DNA from: Geosiphon pyriformis
Lineage: Eukaryota; Glomeromycota; Glomeromycetes; Archaeosporales; Geosiphonaceae
Assembly: GCA_016748015.1 (NCBI GenBank)
Contig: JAAOMT010000525.1
Location: 1-64,000 of the forward strand
Length of the DNA stretch: 64,000 nt
Direction: 5' to 3'
The notes beneath the pieces are model-generated. The model did no database searches. It saw nothing but the letters and a program-made list of their open reading frames with translations, and was not told the origin of the DNA. The position numbers and the translations under genes were made by a program. This document shows, one piece after another, positions 24,442 to 34,708 of this stretch (position 1 is the stretch's first letter; each line of letters opens with the position of its first letter).

Positions 24442-26316
24442 TCATTGCTTGCCTTTTTTGAGGGGTGCAAATCCAACAGCCAAATTCTTTTGATCGTAAA
24501 CGGAATAGACGTTCTTGAGGAAAGTATCACCAACCAACCATTGCTCATCACCACCAATCGTACCCCCAGCAATTCCCGATATGCATAATCCACGTTTACT
24601 AATCGGTTCACGGGCCAAATCTTTGGGCGAAATTTCATATGAAACACCACCAAAAGTTAAAGAGACAACAGCTTTAGTGTCGCATGGCACAAAGAATTGA
24701 CCTTGTTGTTCAACTGAGCCATCGATGGCTTTATGAATTTTAGAGGCATCACTTGGTGGAGCAATCAAAAGACTCGTGCCAGTATCGATGATAGCAGTTT
24801 TTGACCTGAATCCAAGAGATTTACCGTTGACGGTCGCATCGTCCATAGCAATTTCCCAGAACCCGACGTTGTTTATAACTTTATTGAATTTCGGTGAGCC
24901 GCTAATTAACGAGGAGTCGATACCACCAAGGGTCAATTGACTATTTTGTTCGGTGTTATCATCCTTGCGACCAAGATAAAATCCGAAAATAGGTTCTTTT
25001 ACGGCACCTTGTTCGACTAATAAAGTGAAAAGAGTCTTTGCTTTTTGGTTACTCAATTGACTCAGAGCCATACCGAGGATACCGTCGAAAGGTGCATCAG
25101 CAAAATCTTCTGACATACTTGTAGTGAGGCCAAATATCTGATTTTTGGTTCCTGTACCACTAACTTGAACATTATCAATACCGATAATACCGGAAACACT
25201 ACCAGTACCATACTGGATTTGCCAATCTTTATTGTGGGTAACAAAACCTTTACTCTTTTTTGGGTCGAAACTTTTATGGTTCTGGCACGCAGAGTCCCTA
25301 CAATCTTGCGCTGGTATCCAAAGGTCTGCGGATCCAGTGTCAAAAATAACGCTGAAAGTTTGACCTCCGATTTGGACCTCACCATGATAACCTATATCAT
25401 TACCAAAGTCTTTGAGAGGATTTGAGAAACCATTGGAACTGCCTGAATTTTTTCCTGGATTTTTTCCATTTGACCCAGTTCCATCATCGGTCGAATCGGT
25501 GGTATTTCTACCCGAACTTCCTGATTTTTTTCCTGGATTTTTTCCATTTGATCCAGTTCCATCTTCGCTCGAATCGGTGGTATTCCTACCTGAACTTCCT
25601 GAATTTTTTCCATTTGATCCAAATCCACCATCTTCCGAGTCGGTGGTATTTCTACCCGAACTTCCTGAATTTTTTCCCGGATTTTTTCCATTTTTTCCTT
25701 TTCCAGTGGATTTTGTGGGGGCTTTACCAGAACTTCCTGAATCACCAAATGGGTCATCATTTGTATCATCGGAGCCAGAGCTACCAAATGGGTCATTACT
25801 AGTATCATCAGAGCCAGAACTACCAAATGGGTCATCATTGGTACTGCCAGAGTCAGAGTTACTAAATGGATCATCGTTGGTACTGTGGGAACCAATATCA
25901 CCAAATGGGTTATCGAATCCAAGTTGACCAAACAAATCATCAAATCCGGAGTCACTAGAATCATCGTCTGATTTGAGCTTTGTGTGATTATGGGAGGCAT
26001 TGACTTTTTGTTTCTTGTTCAAGGAAATGAAGGATTTGGGGGCACTGGCACCGACAAGTGGTTGATGCGCAGCTGCTAACATTTGTAGAGCCTCCGGGCC
26101 AGTACGATGTGCACTCACGGCTAATTTAATGTTGGTTTCATATTTTAAAACTGCGAAATTCATGTTAACTTTTCGTTTTTGTTGCCACGTTAGATCGGAC
26201 CCTTTATCAGATTTTTTTAAAGTGATTTTATAAGTGGGGGGTTTTGCAGTGGGTGCTGCATCAATGGTGAGTGCCGTTGTGGCCATTAAAAGAGATAAAA
26301 CTAATAGAAACTTCAT
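24442..26316 (-). CDS. secreted pepsin-like aspartic protease with repetitive linker
   Basis: Intronless, 624 residues. The N-terminus is a clear signal peptide (MKFLLVLSLLMATTALTIDA), followed by a propeptide-like region to about residue 110. Residues from about 120 to 310 form a low-complexity linker with two repeat types: five copies around NDDPFGSSGSDDT, then four copies around SGSSGRNTTDSxxDGTGSNGKNPGK. The catalytic domain follows, with both active-site Asp loops, VIFDTGSADLWIPA and AIIDTGTSLLIAPP, a flap-like IQYGTGSVSGIIG, and the closing WLVGDTFLKNVYSVYD. Family A1 proteases digest proteins at acid pH outside the cell or in the vacuole. There is no GPI signal at the end. NxT sites in the linker could be glycosylated. 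The linker is far longer than in ordinary pepsins. Confidence 0.93.
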   Translation of the reverse strand: MKFLLVLSLLMATTALTIDAAPTAKPPTYKITLKKSDKGSDLTWQQKRKVNMNFAVLKYETNIKLAVSAHRTGPEALQMLAAAHQPLVGASAPKSFISLNKKQKVNASHNHTKLKSDDDSSDSGFDDLFGQLGFDNPFGDIGSHSTNDDPFSNSDSGSTNDDPFGSSGSDDTSNDPFGSSGSDDTNDDPFGDSGSSGKAPTKSTGKGKNGKNPGKNSGSSGRNTTDSEDGGFGSNGKNSGSSGRNTTDSSEDGTGSNGKNPGKKSGSSGRNTTDSTDDGTGSNGKNPGKNSGSSNGFSNPLKDFGNDIGYHGEVQIGGQTFSVIFDTGSADLWIPAQDCRDSACQNHKSFDPKKSKGFVTHNKDWQIQYGTGSVSGIIGIDNVQVSGTGTKNQIFGLTTSMSEDFADAPFDGILGMALSQLSNQKAKTLFTLLVEQGAVKEPIFGFYLGRKDDNTEQNSQLTLGGIDSSLISGSPKFNKVINNVGFWEIAMDDATVNGKSLGFRSKTAIIDTGTSLLIAPPSDASKIHKAIDGSVEQQGQFFVPCDTKAVVSLTFGGVSYEISPKDLAREPISKRGLCISGIAGGTIGGDEQWLVGDTFLKNVYSVYDQKNLAVGFAPLKKGKQ

Positions 26317-29300
26317 TTTCGAGATTGAATATGTGGTTAGGGTTTGGAAGGATGATAACGATGAATAAATTTGATATAGTGTCTAAGGATGGATTTCTAA
26401 ATGAATACAAAGAATGAATTTATTTTTTACAATTAGATACAGAGACCAGTCTACTGTATCAGAAAAATATGAAGTTATTGAAGAAGGGAAGGTGGGGGAT
26501 ACTAGTGTCAAACTAGAACTTGGAGCTCGAGGTGAATTTGCTACGAAAGACAAACTTAGAGCGAGAGAGATGAGGGTTTTATACGCGTTCAGAATCCTTA
26601 CAAGTATTTGATCATTTTCTGACTGCCTTGACTAATTTGGAAATTAGGGGTTTCGGCCATCTAGCATGCTGACATTACGAAACCATTTTGGGTCACAACT
26701 ATAAATGCACTGTTTAATCATTTTTCAACATAAAATTGATATACCCGATGCCCTGCATCAATTTCTACCGATCAAATCGCTCGAAAATAGGTGACTAGAA
26801 AGATATTCACGAACTATATTACTTTTTTTTAAATTAAATCTTTTAGAAGCCACGTTTAGATTTCCTTGTTGACCATAATGTGAGATCACGTTATTTTATA
26901 TATTTAAACACAACTATTAGATTCTTTCTATCTATTGTTTGTCGTCAGTTGGATTGTATTTTTAAAAAATCATATAGCTTCTTGTTCCCTCCAAATGAAA
27001 AAAGCCTCAAATAATAATAATAATAATAATTATAATAGTATTAATAAAAACTAAATAATATTTTGCAAATATTATTTAGTTATAAATGATCATAATTTAT
27101 GATAAGTAATTATATCACAAACGATTCATTATGAAAAGTTTTATCAAATGAAATGAATAGTTTTAATGTTTCAAATATTTAATATTATTGGTAAATAAAT
27201 TACACTTGTAAAAGCAATTCCGTTTTTAGCTCATTTGTAATGAAGGGATAAAGTTTTGAGAGAAGTGGAATTTCTTTCTCTTTTTTCAAAATAAAAATAA
27301 TAATAAAAGGATGATCAAACAATCAAAAAAAAAATTTATTATTTTTCTTTTTCATGAAAAACTATTTTAAAATATCTAAAATTACCAAGAAATTTAGAAC
27401 CCCCCTCAAACATAGTTAAAAATCAAAACCCTTGAAATTTTCCATGTGTACATTACCACTTTTTTTTTTTTAAACAATTGAAAAGTTCAAACACTTGTAA
27501 AAAATTTTTAAAATAACCTGAATGAGAAACACGAAATATCACTCCGTGAAATTTTTGATTCATTAATGTTAACTATTGGCTGTTTAGCTTTAATATTAGT
27601 ATAGATCTCCAACTTTTAAATTACAAAGCTTTTTTTTTTTTTTTTAATTCTTTCCTCAATTTAGTATACAAAAAAATTATCAACATTCGAGTTAATGAAT
27701 GATATGAACAGATTAATGATTAATACGTAAATATTATTAGTTGAAGATTTAAATGAATGAATTTACAAATCTTGATTAAAAAACTTAAGATTTTAATTGT
27801 AAAGTTTATTTATTTATTTACTTAATTAAAAAACTAATTAAAAAAATATATTCAATTTCAGGAAAAAGAAAAAGATTTAAATTTTGGAAATCGGGATGAT
27901 GAAAAAAGATTTTGAACATCTTTTTTTTTAATAATAGAAAAAATCTTTTGACCTAAATTTTCTATTTCATTGAAAAAATTTTTTCCCGTTCAAATCAAAA
28001 TTTTTCAAAATATTTGGATAATTATCTTGGAAAGGTAAGAAGATTTAATGTGATTAAGAGAAGAAGGAAAATTTGAATCGGTAGGCGATCATGAAATCTT
28101 GTGATTGAATGCCATTTCATTATTATGACAATGAACTTTGTGGGATATTTTTTCTTTAATATCTGAAAAAAAAAAAAAAAAGAAGAAATTTATGCAGTTT
28201 TTGATACTCGGTACCTGCATTCAAATGCATTATTCATGATCAACATTTAACATGAAAAATCGCGGCAATAATCGATTTTTGGAGCTTTCTTCCTTTTCCA
28301 TATACTTAATAGTCATTGACATCAATGATTGGGTTAGTTAGTCAATTGTCTACTATCACAATTTTGTTCGTTAAAAATAGGGGGTGATTGCAAATAGTGT
28401 GAGCCGAAGTTTTAATTAGTGTTACGCGCATTGGCGGCTTTTAATAGGCACGGCAATCTTAAATAATTAAAGTTTTTAATGGAGATTTTCAATAAATTTA
28501 GTGATTATATATATATTTTTTTTTCAAGCCCAAAATTGGATATGAAAATATTCTTAAGTTAAAAGAATGTGAATTATATCGACCATTGTTAAAATTGTGA
28601 TTCCGTGAGGATATTTTTTTTCTAGAAATCGTGAAATATGAAACCTTGCTTAATTGTACATGAGAGAAATTTCTTAGTCATGATTCTGGTGAAGTTATGG
28701 ATTATTACTCAAAAATGGTATTAGATTGAGGCTAAAAATTTCCTTGGACTAATTATTATTTGAAATCTTGAATAATTTATTCGATTAATTAGTGATTAAA
28801 AGCTTTAAAAAAGTTAGCATTACGGCCGATGTTCAAGCGAAATTTTATAGATTATTGGTAAAAAAAGTGAATTAAATCATTTTCATTTTAGATTTCAAAG
28901 ATTTAATAAAAACAATTAATGTAGCATATAACGTAATAGATATTTGAAATTTGTATATATATATGTAATTCTTATAAAAAAAATATTCTTTAACCTTAAA
29001 TATTTCGGTTTAATCTAATCAATAAAACAGTTAGGCTTTTTGTTATTGATTCAGTTAAGTCATATTATAATAAGTGAAATTTTGACCATCGAGGATTCTA
29101 ATCATACTTCTAAACTTAAAATTATTTAATTCAGAAAAAGAAATTAAAATAATATACATTAAATCAAAACAGTTTTTGTAATATTGCAAAATTTGATTTT
29201 TGACTTTTATTATTTAAAATTTTTTTTTTGGAAAAATCATAAGTACAAATACAAATAATAATAATATTATTATTAATTGGGTTTTAAAGTTTTTTATTTT

Positions 29301-29906
29301 GTTATAGATCAAAATAAAAAATTTAACAGATAATAATATGCAATAAAAAAAATTGAACAATAAAATAATAAAACAATAATAAAGAAAGAAAAATAATCCC
29401 CAATTTGATCATAATAAAATATTCAAAAGTAAGAAAATAGTTTGTGAATTTCAAATTTAAAAATTCAATTAATAAAAATTCTTTTGTTTCAATTGATAAA
29501 TCTTAAAATGTATTAATAATTATTTTATTTAATAATTGTTTCTTTAAAAATTAAATTATTATTATATCAATTTTTTATAATTCTTAAAGCTAATTTTTAA
29601 TTAATAATAAATACAAAAAAAAAACAAATTGATAAAGAAAAGGTTTTGAAAATATAAATATACATTATATTTTCCTTACTTTTCAAATATTTACTAATCA
29701 GCTTTGTTTAGATAATCAATCATTTGCAAAAAAATACATTTCCTATATTTTAAATATTAAACAGATTATATTCAATTAAAATGAAATTTTTGTTATAAAT
29801 TGGGGCATTCTATAGCAAAGTGAACTGGTAACGTCACACATAATACGCGTTTTATTTTTTCTTAGCTTTATTCCCTTTCATAATACATAATTTTTCATGT
29901 TCAAAT
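26317..29906. other. 3.6-kb AT-rich region without supported genes
   Basis: Holds the promoter of the aspartic protease (about 26317-26600), then DNA dominated by A/T runs with ATA microsatellites near 27010. The ORF at 26414-26611 is short and unlike any family. Nothing else seen. Confidence 0.5.
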
Positions 29907-30491
29907 ATGTCAACGTTCTTCGATGTACCTACAGAAAATCGACCATATGATGCTATTGTAGCAACTTATTGTTTTGATGATAATGTCGGTCGTCTTTTCA
30001 AAAATATTAAACAGGATCTTCAGCGACATGCCAAGAGGGGAGATTGTGATGCTGTGCAAGCAAAATGGATTCTGGAGTCCAGCTGGTAGGTATGTAAAGC
30101 ATTGCTATGAGTTTAAAGTATCCTTGAGCGTTGTAGCATCCATTTGAATTATTCTTTCCACTGCTGAAGGTGTCCAAAAAGTATTAATGAGATACTGTTT
30201 AAAGTCACATGTTATCATTTTTGCCCTCTTGAACAAGCAACTTATTACAACTGTGAAAAACCACTCAGGCGCAAACCCACCAGTGTTGATTATTCTGTAA
30301 GTGTTATTACCACTATTGCTATTTTGATTGTCTATTAAAAATATACTTTATTTCAGATACTTAATTCCTTTTCAACAAGAAAAAGACTTATAAACAAGAT
30401 TAATGTTTCGAAAAAGTGGCATCAGTTCAAAGATAAATCATTGAAGTTAGCAATAGAGAGAGGGCTTTTCGTAGAAAACCATACGCAGTAA
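29907..30491 (+). CDS. unrecognised three-exon gene, 146 residues
   Basis: Exons 29907-30085, 30170-30296 and 30357-30491 have GTAGGT and GTAAGT donors and AAG and CAG acceptors, and join in frame to give 146 residues ending at TAA 30489-30491. Splicing is well supported: exon 1 runs into a TAG exactly at the donor, and each new exon continues an ordinary protein composition. The sequence has six cysteines (ATYCFDD, KRGDCDAV, SSWCPKS, VTCYHFC, YYNCEKP) and a basic C-terminal half (TRKRLINKINVSKKWHQFKDKSLK). No signal peptide or membrane segment. I do not recognise the family. The paired cysteines in the middle could bind a metal, but the spacing fits no finger I know. Confidence 0.5.
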
Positions 30492-31739
30492 ATATTATAT
30501 TCTTTTAATTTCTTTATTTGTTAAGTTCTCATAAAGTCTGCTAGCAGTTGTTTTATTTTGTAGGTTTTTGTTATATGTTCTTTTGTTAAGACCAAAAAAC
30601 ATTCTGCAGAGATTCATTGAACAACCGATAAAATTTGATATAGAAATTTTTATAAAGCATAGGCAAATTGTTAAGATATGCTTTTTTTCATTATATGGAA
30701 AAAAAATTTACAATATTGTTTTTTTTTGTTACAATAAATACAACAGAAAAAGGTCGCAAAAAATATTGTTATTGCAAAACTTTAAACATTTATAATCAGT
30801 TGTTTTTATATAAAAAATTTTATTTATAAAATATTTTTGTTGAATATCTAAAAAAAAAACCATTTAAAAAAAACTTTGATAATATTTTTTAATCTGACTT
30901 TTAATGAAATTTTAGTATTTAAATAAAAGCAAAAAAAGTGTTTATAACAATACAAAAATTAATAATTTTGATTTATTTATATTTAATAATTTGTAATTTT
31001 AACTTATATTATATAATAATAATTCAAATTAATTAAAAGCTTTATTATAAATTATATAATTAAAATAATAATAAAATAATACTAAATTAAATAAAACTTA
31101 TAATAATATAAGTTTTTAATATTTTAATATTATAAATAATTTAAAAACTTATTTTAAAAAGTTGTTTGATCTCTAAAAAGTTATACCTTTTTTTTTTTAT
31201 CAAAATAAACCCAGATTTAATCAAGCTTAAAAAGTTACAAATAATTTTTTTTCAAAAATTATAAAATTATAAAAAAATTAAGATTTTATTGTTTGTTTCT
31301 TTCTTTCTTTCTTTCTATAAAATATAAATAAAAAAAGTTTTTTTATTAAAATATTTGCCTTTTTATCTAAAATAAAACCAAAAAAATTATTTGTTCTAAA
31401 CCAGTACAAAATGCTGTTAAATAATCTTCATATTTTGTCTATTCAAGAATTTTTTATGGCCATATTAAATATAATATGCAAAGTAATATTAACTGTGATG
31501 TTTGAGATTTAAAAATCAGCCAACAAAAACTGAGACAACTCGTGACTGATATGAAGTATTAAAAACAATAAAAATATAATTATGTCAAAAGAAAAATAAA
31601 AAGAGTGCATGACCTGTAAAATAAACTTGTTTTCCATTACAAAAAAAAACCAAATTAAAATCTTGATTTTCCAATTTCGAAGGAACAGTTTTTTTCCATT
31701 AATTTTCGACCTAATGCCAAAAATCATACGATTATAATG
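30492..31739. other. AT-rich intergenic
   Basis: Very AT-rich with a TTTC repeat near 31295-31315. The ORFs at 30568-30795 and 31509-31727 are composed almost only of AT-rich codons and are probably chance. No gene supported. Confidence 0.45.
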
Positions 31740-32535
31740 ACTAAGACACGTTGAAGATTTAAGAATGGATATTTTGCCTGTTATAAAAGATAGTATTAAA
31801 AAAGTGGATGTTGTTTATCATTCTTTTGGGTATTTTTTAGAAATTCCTATTGAAGAATTGTCTGGACAAAACCAACTTCCGCATTTTTACATATAAGCAG
31901 TGTCCAAGTATAAGAAGTATTGCCACTATTCAAACAAAGAACAAGTCAAACAAACTCAAGAACTTCTGCAACCCAATCAAGATGGCATTATTGCTGAAAA
32001 AAGTAAAGTGGTTGCTGAATCACATAGGGATCTATCAGGGTGCAAATTTGTCTCTACAAAACAGCGTTTATCCAATGACATTAAGGCCATTGACGCAGAA
32101 ACTTGAAGCCAGATTAGCGAAATGCTAAAAGAGTTGATGAAAAAGATGGAGATAAAGATGTTTGTCATAATTTCACTGTTAAAATTTGATTGAGAGAAGA
32201 ATGAAATTTCAAGCGTGAAGAATCGAAAACTCTTACTTCTTATGTTAGTGATTATTGTAATTCTCAACTGGCAGTGGGTTTATTTTTTAGATACGAAATG
32301 CAAAGATGATGACTACAGAATGAAACCTGACCTAGTAATACCAAAATTTCAGGCACTAAGGAATATGAACGCATAGCGGAAAAACTTCGTAATCCAGAAG
32401 GCTATGATAACTTAAAGAATTAGAACAAATTGAGAAAGAAAGCAATTCAAGAGATGGTATTGGTGGCGTTGAGGGAGAAAAAACACCAAAAATTAAGCCA
32501 CATAACATAACGGCGAAGGCAGCGTCATCTTAATA
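31740..32535 (+). pseudogene. decayed gene of unknown family
   Basis: Higher GC than its surroundings, and long protein-like stretches broken by stops and frame changes. One frame reads VVYHSFGYFLEIPIEELSG, hits a TAA near 31892, then continues NKEQVKQTQELLQPNQDG up to a TGA near 32104. Further on, fragments such as RNPEGYDNLKEL and KIKPHNITAKAA lie in different frames. The composition (Gln, Glu, Lys, Asp) is that of a real soluble protein, but no motif is identifiable. It could instead be an intron-containing gene that I failed to splice. Confidence 0.3.
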
Positions 32536-33363
32536 TTCACTTTCTCTGGTTTTGTCGCAGCATGCCCTAAATAATAAATGCTTACATAAGAAATCACAGA
32601 TATCTTTGTAAATATTTACATTAAAATAAATCAACTGGGAATTTTTGAATTTTATGAACTCAATTTTTATTCTATTATGATTTACTATGATTAATTTTTT
32701 TTTAATTAAAATATTAATTAGAGATCTTTCGTCATGCAAAAACTAAATATGGCATAGCATCAGATTTGAAAAAATACGATTTGAAAATCTCCAGCCTCCG
32801 CTAATGCCCGACTTCATCCCAACAAATTAGGGCTTTTATTCTTTTTAAGATAGATTCTCGTTTTTCAACATAAATGTAATCGATGGATCAGTGTTTCACC
32901 CCATTCCCACGTTCATACTTTGCCTCCTTTTTGAAATAGAATCATAAGGTGGGTCAATTTCATTTGAACTTTTTTCCGCTTTTTATTTTTTGAACGTTAA
33001 TGGCAATTTTGTAAACTTTGGGGGAGTATTGCTAATGGTAGCTTTGTCAAAATCACCTGTAATCCATCCTTATGTATTTAACAACCATCGGGAGCTAATA
33101 CCATATAAATAAATGGGTTTTACTTGCTCAGAAAAAAATTTTAAAATTCCCTGCGATTCCCCCTTTTCCTTTTGGAAAAGCTTCTCTTTTTATAACCCTT
33201 TTATATGAGATCATTTTCTTGCAATCGATTTTTTTTGAGAAACTCCCCCCTTTTGCTATTATCCACAAAAAATTATTTTTTCAATTCGACAAACTTTTTA
33301 TCATTCTTTTTTTCTTGCTCTTATTCTTTATCAAAATCTTACCAAATATCTAATAAAATATCA
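32536..33363. other. intergenic, upstream of GPD
   Basis: Contains the GPD promoter and 5' UTR. The last 180 bp are pyrimidine-rich (CCCCTTTTCC, TTCTTTTTTTCTTGC), typical of a strong fungal promoter. An in-frame ATG at 33205 is discussed under GPD. Confidence 0.45.
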
Positions 33364-34708
33364 ATGAGTCAAGAGAAGGTTGCTATAATTGGGTCAGGGA
33401 ATTGGTAGGAATATATTAAAATAAGTTTTGTTTAATCTCTAAATTTACATTCATCCATTATTAAATTCTATTAGGGGTTCGGCAATCGCTAAAATTATTG
33501 GGTTTAATGTTCTTAAATACCCTGAATTCAATAATGAAGTGAGGATGTGGGTTTTTGAAGAAATGATAAATGGTCGAAAATTATCCGAACTTATTAATGA
33601 AAATCATGTAAATGTAAAATATCTTCCTGGAATTAAATTATCCGAAACCGTTGTGGCTTATCCGGATCTATTAGAAGCAACACGTGATGCCACAATCTTG
33701 GTGTTTGTTATTCCACATCAGGTAAATACTGAATTATATTTTAATATATTATTGTTAAAGATCCTGAACTTAAGATTCTTACTCTCATTTGATGAAGTTT
33801 AGTTTGTCCATGATATTTGCAAACAACTTAAAGGTCATATTTCCAAGAATGCAAAGGCTATTTCGCTCGTAAAAGGTTTCGAGATTAATGAAACTGGTAT
33901 CCGTCCAATGACTGATCTCATCCATACTACCCTAAACATCAATGTATCCTCATTGAGTGGGGCAAATATTGCCAATGAAATTGCCGAAGAGAAATTTTCA
34001 GAAACGACAATTGGTTATCGTGTACGTGAGGAGGGTGAATTGTTCAAACGTTTATTCGAGACCAATTATTTTCGTGTCGGCATTCTTGATGACGTTACCG
34101 GAGTTGAGCTATGTGGAGCCCTGAAAAATGTGGTGGCGATTGCGGGTGGAATCGTTGATGGATTAAAGCTAGGTGAAAATGCGAAAGCAGCGATCATCAG
34201 GTTGGGTTTATTGGAGATGAAAAAATTTGTGCAAACATTTTATACTGGTATCAAGGATGAAACTTTCTTTGAAAGTTGTGGTATTGCTGATGTTATTGCA
34301 ACTAGTTATGGTGGAAGAAATAGAAAGGTTGCCGAAGCATTTGTGCTAACCCGAAAGGTACTTTTTCGAACATCTTGCTATTTTAGGAAATTGTCCATTG
34401 AATATCTAAAAGACTGTTCCTAACTTTCCTTGCGTATCTTAGCCTTTTGAGGTGCTAGAAAAGGAACTTTTGGGAGGACAAAAACTGCAAGGCACACTTA
34501 CAGCCAAAGAAATCAATCAGGTTTTGCAACGAAAAGGGCTTGAAGACGAGTAAGTTTCTATTAAAAATATTGGACTTCAACATTTCCGCAATGTATTGAT
34601 TTTATAATTTCTTTTAATTATATGAAAAGGTATAAACTGTTCACAACAGTTTATCGAATCGCGTACAAAGATCTTCCACCAGAGAGGTTGGTTAAGGATA
34701 TTATATAA
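33364..34708 (+). CDS. GPD1: glycerol-3-phosphate dehydrogenase (NAD+)
   Basis: Five exons, 33364-33404, 33475-33721, 33803-34357, 34443-34549 and 34630-34708, all GT-AG and in phase, give 342 residues. The enzyme converts dihydroxyacetone phosphate and glycerol 3-phosphate and supplies glycerol and lipid backbones. Landmarks: [18 protein letters not shown] (NAD+ site, spanning exons 1-2), [64 protein letters not shown] with the catalytic Lys, [11 protein letters not shown], and [21 protein letters not shown]. The ATG at 33364 has a good context (ATCA-ATG-AG). The frame is also open upstream to an ATG at 33205, which would add 53 residues. Confidence 0.95.

Noticed and set aside
25392-26000. 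Long open frames on both strands across the aspartic protease linker
   Set aside because: They are produced by the codon-periodic repeats of the protease gene; none has a protein-like composition apart from the protease frame.
26414-26611. 65-codon ORF divergent from the aspartic protease
   Set aside because: Short, no family, overlaps the likely promoter; not distinguishable from chance.
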